DNA of 64,000 nucleotides from Pseudoalteromonas citrea (lineage in GTDB: Bacteria; Pseudomonadota; Gammaproteobacteria; Enterobacterales; Alteromonadaceae), in NCBI RefSeq assembly GCF_000238375.3, contig NZ_AHBZ03000021.1:496001-560000 (forward strand), read 5' to 3'. Positions 31,435 to 42,400 of this stretch are shown here, piece by piece. How positions within the stretch are numbered: position 1 is the first letter of the stretch; each line of letters begins with the position of its first letter. The notes under the pieces were generated by a model that had not been told where the DNA came from, made no database searches, and was given only the letters and a program-made list of their open reading frames with translations. A program made the translations under genes and the position numbers.

Positions 31435-31970
31435 TTGATTTCCTTTTACCGACTTTGCTCAGATGTTTTCTTACCTTATGGGAAAGAAAATGCGTTGTCA
31501 CGTTGGATTATTTCATACAAGGAACTCCTTCAACCCCCACACAAATAAACTTTAGAATAAAAACTCAAGATTAGCATTAAAAAGTGAAATAACACTCTAA
31601 TCTACTGATAAAAATAAAAACGATGTAATTTAAAAAACTATATAAATATAAAATACTGGGGAAAATACCGCCTTAACACTCAACATATTTACAATAATAC
31701 AAACAAAAACTTATACACTAAAAAAATATTTCCATACCTTTACACTTGATAAAATACTCTTTAGAGGTACTCATTATGGATTATTTAAGTTTACTCCCCC
31801 CATACTTAAAGACTGAGTTATCGTTTTTTATCATCAAAGAGCAACATTCCCTTTTGCTTATTTACCGCTAAAAACTCACTATTTTTTCTTAACTTCATAT
31901 TTCATCCATTTTGTTTCAATATCTTGCACAACCTCAATATTGCCCAAACTAAAACAGGAAGAGATAGTCC
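31435..31970. other. Gene-free AT-rich region
   Basis: I see no convincing gene, tRNA or repeat here. It presumably holds the promoters of the two flanking genes. Confidence 0.4.
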
Positions 31971-32381
31971 ATGAAAGAACTTAAGTTGCAAGTCAATTTC
32001 GCATTTTACTGCGTTATTGGTATCATTGCTTTTTCTATATATATCATATCGTTAAGTCTTGCAGGCGGATCATTTAGTGTGATATTCAAAGGGCAAATGG
32101 CCTTTGCACTGATCATTATCGTAATTGCAGCTATCAATTTCACTCTCGCCGTTACCGGTCAGAGGCATGTCCTTTTTTGCAATAATGGATTGTCGTATGT
32201 CAATGTCTTTGGTACTCAAAAGTATATACCAGCGGAAACCATCACTAATGTCAAAGTACAGACCAAACTCGGTGTTAAAGTTACAACTGTATCCACAGAG
32301 CTAAATACAATTTACCTAGTTGGCTTCAAACCTGCTAAAAATCAAAAACAGAAACTAAAAGAACTGGGTTATTTAGCCTAG
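31971..32381 (+). CDS. Small membrane protein with a PH-like cytoplasmic domain
   Basis: The 136-residue product has two transmembrane helices (FYCVIGIIAFSIYIISLSL and MAFALIIIVIAAINFTLAVT). A beta-rich C-terminal part follows (VFGTQKYIPAETITNVKVQT) that resembles bacterial PH-like domains. Function unknown. Confidence 0.5.
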   Translation: MKELKLQVNFAFYCVIGIIAFSIYIISLSLAGGSFSVIFKGQMAFALIIIVIAAINFTLAVTGQRHVLFCNNGLSYVNVFGTQKYIPAETITNVKVQTKLGVKVTTVSTELNTIYLVGFKPAKNQKQKLKELGYLA

Positions 32382-32445
32382 AATATTTGCCTCAATACGA
32401 CAAAGCCAATAGGATCGCACAATAATAATTTCACAGAGGCATCTT

Positions 32446-33363
32446 ATGTCACAACCTTATTCTATTGGTACAGTCGGAACACCTTGGGCTACAAAGGAAA
32501 AACAACATTGGCTACATGCGCAATCGATTAAACGTAGTTACCAAGACAATGTAGTTACTAAAATAGCTGAATTGAAAAAAGCATTTACCGTCGAACAATA
32601 CGGTTCGCTCAACTACAGCGAACGGACATTTGATTTGTTCGCGATAAAATCGCCAAATTGGGATATTAACAAACCCATCGCACTCGTAACGGGTGGTGTA
32701 CATGGCTATGAAACCAGCGGTGTACATGGCGCATTAGAATTCGTCGAAAAGTATGGCCAGCACTACAGTCAGTCATTCAACTTGCTCGTACTCCCCTGTC
32801 TAAGCCCATGGGGGTATGAAACCATCAACCGCTGGAACCCTAATACTGTAGACCCAAACCGTTCTTTTTATAATGAAAGTCCGGCGCAAGAGTCTCAAAT
32901 GGCAGCTAATTACTTAGCACAATATGATGAAAATATACTATGTCATATTGACTTGCATGAAACCACCGATACTGATAACGCTGAATTTAGGCCTGCATTA
33001 GCAGCCAGAGATGGCGTGGTAAATCATAATTGGAATATTCCTGATGGCTTTTATTTAGTTGGCCATACTCAAAAGCCACAAGCCAATTTTCAAAAGGCGA
33101 TCATTGAAGAGGTCGCGACAGTAACCCACATTGCACCTGCAGACGAACAAGGTAAGTTAATTGGAGTACCTCTAGAGCAACTTGGGGTTATTAACTATGA
33201 CGGAACTAAGCTTGGATTATGTATGGGTGTAACTAATGCGCCTTATGTATCAACTACAGAAGCTTACCCGGACAGCGAAAACGCTACACCTCAGTTGTGC
33301 ATAGACGCTCAGGTTGCAGCAGTGAAAGGCGCACTGAATTATTTGTTAGAAAGCTCCAGCTAA
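32446..33363 (+). CDS. M14-family zinc metallopeptidase
   Basis: The 305-residue product has the M14 zinc motif HGYE in GGVHGYETSG, the substrate Arg in NRWNPNTVDPNRSFY, and the third zinc ligand in CHIDLHETTD. There is no signal peptide, so it acts in the cytoplasm. M14 proteins remove C-terminal residues or acyl groups from peptides or amino acids. The exact substrate cannot be told. A terminator follows it. Confidence 0.75.
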   Translation: MSQPYSIGTVGTPWATKEKQHWLHAQSIKRSYQDNVVTKIAELKKAFTVEQYGSLNYSERTFDLFAIKSPNWDINKPIALVTGGVHGYETSGVHGALEFVEKYGQHYSQSFNLLVLPCLSPWGYETINRWNPNTVDPNRSFYNESPAQESQMAANYLAQYDENILCHIDLHETTDTDNAEFRPALAARDGVVNHNWNIPDGFYLVGHTQKPQANFQKAIIEEVATVTHIAPADEQGKLIGVPLEQLGVINYDGTKLGLCMGVTNAPYVSTTEAYPDSENATPQLCIDAQVAAVKGALNYLLESSS

Positions 33364-33383
33364 TACGAGATCCAATATCAAAA

Positions 33384-33409
33384 ATATAGGCAGGCCCCCC
33401 TGCCTATAT
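33384..33409. terminator. Bidirectional hairpin terminator
   Basis: An 11-bp perfect stem ATATAGGCAGG/CCTGCCTATAT with a CCCC loop lies between converging genes. Confidence 0.75.
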
Positions 33410-34000
33410 CTACGCTGTCATTTCTTGATGTTCATGAATGATGCTAAAAATATCTTTAAAGGAATGCGCTTTTTGCAAAATGTTGACTGGAATATGCAAG
33501 GCACGTGCTATATCACTGGCTGAAATCATTCCCCTTAATACCCCTTTATTATCAATCAACAAAACATGTTGATGGCCTAAGTCTTTGAGCGTTTCAAGCA
33601 CGTCACCAATCTTTGCTAATTGCACCATCGCATAGGGCATTGCGTGTAAATCAGATTTGCTTATCATTAAATCTTCAACGGTTAAATCGCTGCGCGCTTG
33701 ATTCCGCTGCTGCGCTACGCTCAGTACTTTTCTCCCCGTCAAGTCTTTGGAATTAATAACACCTAAAAATGTATCATCATGATCAACCACCATCTTAGAG
33801 CGTACATGACCATTTACCATCATATAAAGCGCATGGTCAATATCCACATCCTTTAATACAACTTGCGGGACTCTACGTGTAAAATCAGTGATCACCGTTG
33901 TAGCATCACTTGACAATTCAAGGCGTTGAGAATCGAATTGGTCACAAAACTGATATACTCCTTCTAACTTCACCGTATCTAACTTTGTATATTCACCCAT
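33410..34000 (-). CDS. CBS-domain protein
   Basis: The ATG at 34,000 follows AAAGGGG; an earlier start at 34,027 is less likely. The 196-residue product contains two CBS units, seen in FLGVINSKDLTGRKVLS and VLRGMISASDIARALHI. Such pairs bind adenine nucleotides and act as sensors. No other domain is present, so it probably regulates a partner protein. Confidence 0.7.
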   Translation of the reverse strand: MGEYTKLDTVKLEGVYQFCDQFDSQRLELSSDATTVITDFTRRVPQVVLKDVDIDHALYMMVNGHVRSKMVVDHDDTFLGVINSKDLTGRKVLSVAQQRNQARSDLTVEDLMISKSDLHAMPYAMVQLAKIGDVLETLKDLGHQHVLLIDNKGVLRGMISASDIARALHIPVNILQKAHSFKDIFSIIHEHQEMTA

Positions 34001-34419
34001 AGAAACCCCTTTCACTTCTAACAACAAATAGGACTCATAAAAATATGGTTCACGACTAGCAATTGTGCAAGGCTAAACATTTCTCTTAGGTGTAATGTGC
34101 TGTAATAGCCAAGTGTCATTAAACCTTCTAAAATCATGTACGTTCAGTCGAGCCTATGCCCAGGTTCGTTAGATAAAAGAATTGATTGTATTCAATCTTA
34201 TTTCTTTAGTTTTATCGGTGAACATGCTCATTAACCGCTGTTTATACAGTGCTTAATTGGCAGCTTCCCTCAATGATTCAGACCCACAATGTGGGTCTCT
34301 TTTGAGTAAAGAGTGGGAACGGTCTAATTAATATTTTGTTAAATAACAAAACATTGTAAAATACCGAGCTAATGTGCACCCATAATACAATATGGCGTAA
34401 AAAGATTTAAGGAATATGA
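34001..34419. other. Intergenic region with a hairpin terminator
   Basis: No gene is seen. GACCCAC/GTGGGTC at 34,281-34,297, followed by TCTTTT, looks like a rightward terminator, but no gene obviously feeds it. It might end a small RNA. The promoter of the FHA gene must lie near 34,350. Confidence 0.35.
34281..34304 (+). terminator. Orphan hairpin terminator
   Basis: A perfect 7-8-bp stem (AGACCCAC/GTGGGTCT) with a 3-nt loop is followed by CTTTT. No coding gene lies just upstream on the plus strand. Confidence 0.5.
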
Positions 34420-35376
34420 ATGGCTTACCTCATAGATGAACATAAACTAGAAAAAATATATCTCAAAAGCTACCACACAATTGGACGTTACAAATTTAAT
34501 GTTGATACTCTGATCGACCAACCCGGAGTCTCTCGACACCATGCAATTATCGAACTTGCGCAAGGTAACTGGTTAATTCGTGATGTAAGTACGAACGGTA
34601 TTTGGATCAACGATAAAAAAGTTGATAAAAACTTGCCTTATCAACTGTGCGAAAACGATAAAATTGACTTTGCCGCTCATGGCCAAAATTCATACGTTGT
34701 TGCTAACCTCAGCGATGACTGCCAGTACTTAGTATCACAAACCAATAGCAAACAAGTAATCGAAGTTAAAGACCAAATATTGCTGCCGAATAGCGGTGAT
34801 CCAAGCCATATTATTTACTTTGACGCTATTTTAAATTATTGGTTTTTAGAGGACCTCACTAACAATGATCGTCAAGCTCTTATTGATGGTGGGCTTGTTA
34901 GTGCATTTAACGACCAGTGGCTATTTTACTCAGCAAGTACAGCAGCTATGACAAAGCACCTTGATAATCAACCTACGGTTAAGCCATGTGGTTTAACTTT
35001 TAGTGTGAGTCAAGATGAGGAAAGTACCCAACTATCTGTTGAGCTAAATAACGAGAGTTTTGATTTAGGCACCAGAACCCATCATTATCTTTTACTGCTG
35101 TTAGCAAGAACCCGCATACAAGATAAACACGCAGGTTTGGAGCTTGATGAGCAGGGTTGGCTATATCGTGAAGAGCTGGTTAAAGCACTCGGTGTACAGA
35201 TGAATCATATGAATATCATGGTGCATAGGGCGCGTAAGCAACTCTCTGATGCTGGTGGAGAATCCAACCCTGAACTTGCTTACCTATTGGAAACGAATAA
35301 CGGTCGCGTACGCTTAAATAGCCAAGACATAACCATTATTAAAGGCAGTAAACTCGAAACCCGAATTACCATATAA
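34420..35376 (+). CDS. FHA-domain protein with a C-terminal winged-helix-like domain
   Basis: The 318-residue product has an N-terminal FHA domain (GRYKFNVDTLIDQPGVSRHH, then WLIRDVSTNGIWIN) that binds phosphothreonine. The C-terminal part (HHYLLLLLARTRIQD, LYREELVKALGVQMNHMNIM, VHRARKQLSD) resembles an OmpR-type winged helix. It could link Ser/Thr phosphorylation to transcription. No kinase or secretion genes are next to it. Confidence 0.65.
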   Translation: MAYLIDEHKLEKIYLKSYHTIGRYKFNVDTLIDQPGVSRHHAIIELAQGNWLIRDVSTNGIWINDKKVDKNLPYQLCENDKIDFAAHGQNSYVVANLSDDCQYLVSQTNSKQVIEVKDQILLPNSGDPSHIIYFDAILNYWFLEDLTNNDRQALIDGGLVSAFNDQWLFYSASTAAMTKHLDNQPTVKPCGLTFSVSQDEESTQLSVELNNESFDLGTRTHHYLLLLLARTRIQDKHAGLELDEQGWLYREELVKALGVQMNHMNIMVHRARKQLSDAGGESNPELAYLLETNNGRVRLNSQDITIIKGSKLETRITI

Positions 35377-35398
35377 CATGGTTACTTTTTCTCCCTTT

Positions 35399-35430
35399 GT
35401 GATAAGCACATTGTGCTTATCACACTATTT
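35399..35430. terminator. Hairpin terminator between converging genes
   Basis: GTGATAAGCACA/TGTGCTTATCAC forms a long stem followed by ACTATTTTTTG on the plus strand. Confidence 0.75.
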
Positions 35431-35952
35431 TTTGTTTCTCTGCTTTTTGTAAGGTCCGGCAATATCTATAACCTGTATCTCTAAACTCTTTAAAAAACCT
35501 AATTTAAAAGCAAATTCAGAAACAACAAATAGTGGGCCTATAATTAGTCCCATCAAATCATCAACAAAAGCTGGTTTTTTGCCCTCAAAATAATGCCCTA
35601 TAAACTGTATAACCCAACCAATAAAAAAAATGCTAAATGCCACCATGTAAAACCACAGCTCTATACCCGAAAAATGCATGTAACTGAGCTGGGCAGAGAG
35701 ATAACCTGCTGCCAAAAGTCCAGCCATAACACATCCAAGCTTTACCTCCAACCAAATATAATACAGCGATAGGCCAAAAATAATAAACAATGCAGGCGTT
35801 AGCACAACGCTCTCAACGGTCAACATAGGGATATACAATAGCCAAATAACTGCAATTACTATCAATGGTACCCCAACAAAGTGAGTGTATATGTTTCTTT
35901 CATCCCGATGATAAATGGCATATTGCCCTAAGTGTTCAGTGAGTGTTTTCAT
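35425..35952 (-). CDS. DUF962 (Mpo1-like) membrane protein
   Basis: The 175-residue product starts with LGQYAIYHRDERNIYTHFVG, the conserved N-terminal block of the DUF962/Mpo1-like family. It continues as four hydrophobic helices and contains FIGHYFEGKKPAF. In yeast the relative is a dioxygenase of fatty acid alpha-oxidation; the bacterial role is not established. The His residues of the family are present. Confidence 0.75.
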   Translation of the reverse strand: MKTLTEHLGQYAIYHRDERNIYTHFVGVPLIVIAVIWLLYIPMLTVESVVLTPALFIIFGLSLYYIWLEVKLGCVMAGLLAAGYLSAQLSYMHFSGIELWFYMVAFSIFFIGWVIQFIGHYFEGKKPAFVDDLMGLIIGPLFVVSEFAFKLGFLKSLEIQVIDIAGPYKKQRNKK

Positions 35953-36106
35953 AGCACGCTCTTTTTATTTTATTTATTCAACCATATTCGACACGCCTAC
36001 GACAATCAAGTTTTCGACGCAGGTTACTTGAAATACGAGCCACTCACTGTAAATTAACAACTGTCTAAGTATTAGATATATAAATATAACAACAGGAACA
36101 CCTATA

Positions 36107-37390
36107 ATGAGAACGCTATTTATCATTACTGCATTGATCATAATCGCTGGAAGTTTCTCTAAAGCGATGGCCCAAACACCTTTAATTGATAAAATCAACA
36201 AAGACGTGGTTACGTGGCGCCGTCACTTGCATCAATATCCGGAACTTAGTAATCGAGAATTCAAAACAGCTCAATACATTACCGATCATTTAACCAACTT
36301 AGGATTAGAGGTAACCACAAACATTGCACACACCGGCGTTGTTGCGACTTTAAAAGGAGCAAAGCCTGGGCCTCTCATTGCATTGCGTGCCGATATGGAT
36401 GCACTGCCTATCACTGAATTAGTTATGTTACCTTTTGCATCAAAGCAGAAAGGGCAATATAAAGGGCAAGAAGTCGGAGTGATGCACGCCTGCGGTCATG
36501 ATGCGCACGTAGCAATCTTAATGGCCGTTGCCAGCAGGTTAGTGGCCCAAAAAGAGCAACTAAAAGGTTCTGTTATGTTTATATTCCAACCTGCAGAAGA
36601 AGGCGCTCCTAACGGCGAAGAAGGCGGTGCACAATTGATGTTAAAAGAAGGCCTTTTTGCAAAAAGAAAACCGGATGCTATATTTGGGCTGCATGTAACA
36701 AATCGGTTAAACACCGGAGAGATTGGTTATCGCAGTGGCCCAATTATGGCAAGCGAAGATTCCTTTACAATCAAAGTGCAAGGAAAACAAACTCATGGCT
36801 CAAGGCCATGGCATGGTGTTGACCCAATAGTCACATCGGCTCAAATTATCTTGGCAACACAAACCATTGCTTCTCGACAAGTGAATGTCACTCAGTCACC
36901 CTCAGTTATTTCATTTGGTGCTGTTAATGGAGGTATTCGCTCAAACATCATCCCAGATCATGTCGAACTTGTTGGCACTATTCGCAGCTTCGACCAAGAT
37001 ATGCGAGCTGACATTAAAAAGCGCTTAACAAAAACAGCCAGTTATGTTGCCAAATCGACAGGTGCTACAGCCCACACTCATATCAACCATGGGTACCCTG
37101 TCACGATTAACAACCCAGAATTAACCATGCAAATGTTGCCTACTTTACAAAATGTGGTCGGTAACAATAACGTCATTGAAATGGATTTAATCACTGGTGC
37201 TGAGGACTTCTCATATTATGCATTGAAAACTGCAGGTTTATTTTTCTTCTTAGGTATTACGCCAAAAGAACAGGACCCAGCCACATCTGCCAGCAATCAC
37301 TCACCACACTTTTATATTGATGAGCAAGCATTGCCAATAGGAGTAGAATCCTTAACGAGCCTTGTACTGAATTATTTAAATACCCCTTAA
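36107..37390 (+). CDS. M20-family metallo-amidohydrolase, exported
   Basis: The 427-residue product has a signal peptide (MRTLFIITALIIIAGSFSKA) and the M20D blocks: RRHLHQYPELS, ALRADMDALPI, HACGHDAHVAIL, FQPAEEG, and the final NHSPHFYIDE. Such enzymes hydrolyse N-acyl or peptide bonds in a two-metal site. The leader places it in the periplasm. The substrate is not predictable from sequence. Confidence 0.8.
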   Translation: MRTLFIITALIIIAGSFSKAMAQTPLIDKINKDVVTWRRHLHQYPELSNREFKTAQYITDHLTNLGLEVTTNIAHTGVVATLKGAKPGPLIALRADMDALPITELVMLPFASKQKGQYKGQEVGVMHACGHDAHVAILMAVASRLVAQKEQLKGSVMFIFQPAEEGAPNGEEGGAQLMLKEGLFAKRKPDAIFGLHVTNRLNTGEIGYRSGPIMASEDSFTIKVQGKQTHGSRPWHGVDPIVTSAQIILATQTIASRQVNVTQSPSVISFGAVNGGIRSNIIPDHVELVGTIRSFDQDMRADIKKRLTKTASYVAKSTGATAHTHINHGYPVTINNPELTMQMLPTLQNVVGNNNVIEMDLITGAEDFSYYALKTAGLFFFLGITPKEQDPATSASNHSPHFYIDEQALPIGVESLTSLVLNYLNTP

Positions 37391-37400
37391 TATGACTCGC

Positions 37401-37437
37401 AAAAAATACCGCCACACACAGCTAAAGTATGGCGGTG
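37401..37437 (-). terminator. Terminator of the recCBD operon
   Basis: On the minus strand ACCGCCA/TGGCGGT forms a stem followed by ATTTTTT. It lies about 145 bp after recD. Confidence 0.6.
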
Positions 37438-37581
37438 ATCTGCTAACCACTGGGCAGTGGGTCTCATCATGAATGCGCTTAAACACTCACTCATTAAATT
37501 TCTTAACTTTCTGAATTAACGCTGATTATGAAACCTAACTGTAGAACAGACCATAAAAAAACACAAATAAGCATCATTAAA

Positions 37582-39495
37582 TTAACTTAAAATCAACCTA
37601 TCTCGTAACCCTGAACACCGCGATACAGACTTCGCCATCGCCATATAAAGTACTTGCGGTTGAGCAACTAATTCAAACTTGTGTTTAGCACGCGTAATGC
37701 CGGTATAAACTAACTGACGATTCACTCCTCTTGCTGCACGTTGCTTAGGGGGTAAAATCATTGCGGTATGGCTAAACTCTGAGCCTTGTGATTTATGAAT
37801 AGTCATTACATAGACACTTTCGTGGCTCGGAAGTCTCGCGGGATAAAACGCCCGCTGCTCTCCTTGTTCATCAATAAAGACTGCTTTAAGTTGCTCTGTT
37901 TCATCCGGTAATAAAATCCCTATATCACCATTAAACAACTTTAACTGGTAATCGTTTTGAGTGATCATAATTGGCAACCCTGCATAATATCTACCATTAG
38001 GTATGATCAACCCTCTAGAGAACAACTGCTGCTCAATACGCTTGTTGAGCGTTGTTACACCGTAAGGCCCCTCTCGTACCGCAGCCAATAATTGGTATTG
38101 TCCAAATGCCTGGTGAATCGCAACAGGATCTGCTTTCTCATGCATCAATGTTAAATACTCGGCATACTGATCGGCTGAGCGAACTATCAACGCGGTATAT
38201 TGCTCTGTATTTAAATCATACAATGCCAAATCTTTATACCCTTGTTCGATAGTATGAGCTAGCTGTGCACGACTATTATTGTTGACTGAAAATGCCAGCT
38301 GACCAATACCGCTATTGCTGTCAAAACGGTGGCTCTTTTGCAAAAATGCCACACTATCAGCCAAACAGAATTCACTATCCGTGCTACGTAGGCAAGTATT
38401 ACCTGAAAAGCAAAGTTGGTTCAGTTGTGAGGTCAGGGTATTGCTATACGGTGGCTGCTCACCGAGTATCAGCCCTTGGCACAAGTCACTCAGCACACTC
38501 CCCGTATCAACCGATGTTAGCTGATCTTTATCCCCCAATAAAATCAATCGTGCGTGATCTGGCAGTGCTGTCACTAACTTAGCAAGCAGGGACAAGTCAA
38601 CCATTGAGGCTTCATCAACAATCAGTACATCGAGGTGGAGCTTATTTTGTTTATTAAAACGGTAGCGGTTACTATTTGGGATCACTCCCAATAAACGGTG
38701 TATGGTTTGTGCGTGTTCAGGAATAAGCTGGTGTATCTCAGGAGCTAGGTTAAGCTTCGCTTTCGCACCCAAGATAGACTCACTTAAACGTGCTGCCGCT
38801 TTACCTGTTGGGGCAACCAATTTAATAGTCAAAGGCGCTTTTTGATACAGCGATTGCAAAATTGCCAGCAGCTTGGTGACCGTTGTCGTTTTACCCGTTC
38901 CTGGGCCACCCGTTAATACACAAAACCCTTTTATGGCTGCCATTGCACATGCAACTTTTTGCCAGTCAATATCACCTGAGGTGTTATCAAACTCACCAAA
39001 ATATTCAGTCAATAAAGCGTGCAAGCGAGATAAATCTACCATTATTTTTTGCGCTTGCATCTGTTTAAAACGCTCAGCTAAGGTGATTTCATACGTTGCA
39101 AGACGACTCAAATACAATTTTTGTGCGAAAAGTTGTAATGGCTTACCTTCTCCCACGGCATGGTGTGAGTCTAGCCGTTGCCATATTTTCTTTCCTGATG
39201 AAGATTGCCATGGTGTGATAGGCATGTTTTCATCCACCAGCTCAACAACCAATGAAAAAGGGTTATCCCAATCAATATCACTATAAGCTAAGCAACTATG
39301 TTGACTTTGCTCTGACTTTAACAACAATAATATGACATAAAAGCAATCATTTAATCTCTGATTGTTTAACAGCTTTGCCAACGCAATATCACTATGGCGA
39401 ATGCGCCCTTGCGAAATCAAATACGTTAAATATTTGCCATGGTCCAATATGTTTGCAGGTACTCCCTCTTCAGCAAATAAGTCTAGTTGGCTCAT
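37582..39495 (-). CDS. recD: Exonuclease V alpha subunit RecD
   Basis: The 637-residue product is a 5'-3' SF1 helicase with Walker A GGPGTGKTTTV, Walker B LIVDEASMVDLSL, LLGDKDQLTSVDTGSVL and the C-terminal VMTIHKSQGSEFS block. RecD is the faster motor of RecBCD, which processes double-strand breaks and degrades phage DNA. The ATG overlaps the recB stop by 4 nt. Length and order are as usual. Confidence 0.95.
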   Translation of the reverse strand: MSQLDLFAEEGVPANILDHGKYLTYLISQGRIRHSDIALAKLLNNQRLNDCFYVILLLLKSEQSQHSCLAYSDIDWDNPFSLVVELVDENMPITPWQSSSGKKIWQRLDSHHAVGEGKPLQLFAQKLYLSRLATYEITLAERFKQMQAQKIMVDLSRLHALLTEYFGEFDNTSGDIDWQKVACAMAAIKGFCVLTGGPGTGKTTTVTKLLAILQSLYQKAPLTIKLVAPTGKAAARLSESILGAKAKLNLAPEIHQLIPEHAQTIHRLLGVIPNSNRYRFNKQNKLHLDVLIVDEASMVDLSLLAKLVTALPDHARLILLGDKDQLTSVDTGSVLSDLCQGLILGEQPPYSNTLTSQLNQLCFSGNTCLRSTDSEFCLADSVAFLQKSHRFDSNSGIGQLAFSVNNNSRAQLAHTIEQGYKDLALYDLNTEQYTALIVRSADQYAEYLTLMHEKADPVAIHQAFGQYQLLAAVREGPYGVTTLNKRIEQQLFSRGLIIPNGRYYAGLPIMITQNDYQLKLFNGDIGILLPDETEQLKAVFIDEQGEQRAFYPARLPSHESVYVMTIHKSQGSEFSHTAMILPPKQRAARGVNRQLVYTGITRAKHKFELVAQPQVLYMAMAKSVSRCSGLRDRLILS

Positions 39496-42400
39496 GACAA
39501 TGCCCCCTGCGAAAATAACGCATCTAAAGAAAGTAACTGTTCTATGGTCAATTTATTAAAAAATATGCCCGCCCCATCTGGCATCGCCCTTAAAAATAAA
39601 TAATATATCCCGCCTAAATGAACCTGAGGGTCATAGTTTTCTATACGTTGCTTAAGCAAACGATGTAAAGCAACCGAATAAATCAAGTATTGTAAATGGT
39701 ATTGATGTGCATCCATTGCTGAGCGCAAATTGTCATTTTGATAGTCAACGGCACTATCGCCCAGATAATTAGACTTATAATCTAAAATAAAATACTGGCC
39801 ATTATGGACAAAAATCAGATCAATAAAGCCTTTTAATAGACCTTTAACTTGCTCAAACTGTAAATGGCTACTCTGCCCTGTAATGTCCAACAGCAACTTG
39901 TTTAGCTTAGGCGCATTTAACGGCTCTAAAGGTAAGTAAAACTCCATTTCGACCAGACAATCCTCAGGCTTTAATTGCGATAAGCTAAGTTCACTCTCTC
40001 GATCTAACGTGCATTGTAAGCAAGCAGTGATCCACTGCTCGGTCGCTATTTGCCACTGGGCATCAATCCTAAATTTCAGTAAACACTGTTCTACTGCTTG
40101 ACTCAGTGGTAATTGTTCGTCGCCTGCTGGACATTCTGGCTGCGTAAAGTCCACCAATTCAAATATTTCATGCAAACAGCTGCCGGGCTTTGCGCCTTTA
40201 GGAAAACTATATGCGCAATGCTCAATCAGTGCCTGCTGATCAGGTAAATCAAGTAGATGGTTTTCATCAAGTGCACCCAGTGGCCTTTCATCACTGTGAG
40301 CGTGATAACTCAATTGACTAAAGCTTGTCGCTCGCCAGTGTGTTTCAATTTTTGTAGTGAACCGCTTTAGGTACAATTGCTCATACTCACCATCTTGCGA
40401 TACATTCAACACCTCAGCATCAGTCATTTTAACAAATTCACACTGTGTATCTGCGTGCTGTGCACAGAATGCATTGAGACGTTCATGCCACTGCTGAGCA
40501 TCAGTAAATGGCGTTGCGCCAAATAAAACAAAACCTAATGAAGTGTGTGTGATCCCGGGTTTTTTCGTTCTACCTGCCGCAATGTTAAATAATCCAATAT
40601 CACAATGATGCACCGCTCGGGTGATCGCCACATACAACAAACGAATGTCTTCCGCTAAACGCTCTTTTTCAGCCTGTGCGCGCTGGTCATCATCTGGTGA
40701 CAGGCTGTATATTAGTTTATCATTTTCATGATACACCACATCTGAAGCTTCTCTATATGTCGTTGCAAAAGGCATGTATACAATTGGATACTCTAAGCCT
40801 TTAGATGCATGCATAGTCACGATTTTCACTAAATCAGCATCACTTTCTAAACGTACTTGAGCAGAGTCTTGCTGTGCTTCACTACATTGTGTGCCCAACC
40901 AGCGTAATACGCGCAACGTGCCGTCCAGTTCTATTTGTTTTTGCTGAAGCAACTCTGACAGATGGCGATAATCCGTTAACCAGCGCTCCACCATATAACC
41001 ATTACTCTTCCACAAACGTGGCAACTGATTATCAACCAATAACTGCTCCAACATCGCCATAGCGCCTTGCTTATGCCAAATGCGCTGTAACCGAGCAAAT
41101 TGATCCAAATAATGCTGCCAAGCGGCTTCTTGCTCTCGTAGTTCAAAGATGTCTTGATGGTGCAAGGCAAATAGTGGACTTGCCAGCACACCTCTCAAGG
41201 CTGCTTCATCATAGCTCCCATGAAGCACCGTTAAAAATTGCAATAATGCCACCGAGATTGGTTGTTTAAAAATACTATCTCGAGCTAAATAAACACTGGC
41301 GACCCCATGCTGCTGAAGTGCAGACTTCATGATACTCGCTTCATTACGGTCGCGGACCAGTATACAAATATCACTGGCTTTTACGGCTAAATTGCCTATT
41401 TTTGCCTCCCCATTATCGGCTCGAGTGAGCAATACAGAGATCTTTTCCGCAAAAATTGAGCTTAACGACGATAAAGCCACCGCTTTGCTAGTGGTGCTAT
41501 TATCATCTTGTAATACACTAAATGTGAGTGCAGAGTGCTCTTCACCGTTTAATGTTAAGCGCTTTTCCTCACTCTTGCCTTTGGCGGCGACCGAAATAAA
41601 AGGAATGGTTTTATTAAAAATAAAACTATGTTCATGGGCAGAAAAAATACCATTCACCGCATTAACAACCCCTTGAGATGAACGATAGTTAGTCGATAGT
41701 GTATATTTGGCACTGTCAGCTACGCTCTGCTTGGCTTTCATATACGTAAATATATCAGCCCCACGAAAGCCATAAATAGCTTGTTTTGGATCACCAATCA
41801 TCGTCAGCGTGGTGGTATTTTGATCACTATAAATGCGGCTAAAAATCCCATATTGTATTGGATCTGTATCTTGAAACTCGTCAATCATAGCAACTGGGTA
41901 TAATTCAGATATTTTATGCCGCAATATGTGCCCTTGTTCACAGCTTAACGCCTCGTGCAAATTGCTTAGTAAGTCATCTGGTGTGATCAACCCATGCTTG
42001 AGCTTATGGGCCTTTAATAATGACTTAACCGACTGACTCGCATGTTGTACGATTGCCAACGGTAAACCTTGACTCAATTGTTCATGTAATTTAGCTAACT
42101 TGCTAAATTCAGCCAGCATGGGGTGAACAATGAACTGTCCGTTTTTCTTGTAATAGTGTGCGTCTTGAAGTAGCTCTTCACTCCACAATTTAAAAGAATG
42201 CTTTGCTGTACCAAATTCAAAATACCAATGTTCCCCATCGCAGTAGTCTCGCAGCGCATTGATATTTGCAGCACGACCGGGGGCTTTATTCTTAGCAAGA
42301 TCAGAATTAGCCAATACTGTAAAAAAATCGCTGGTGGACAAACGCGCTTTAAATGCGATGGCCTCACTTTGATAAGTTTTGCGGGCAGACAATACATCAT

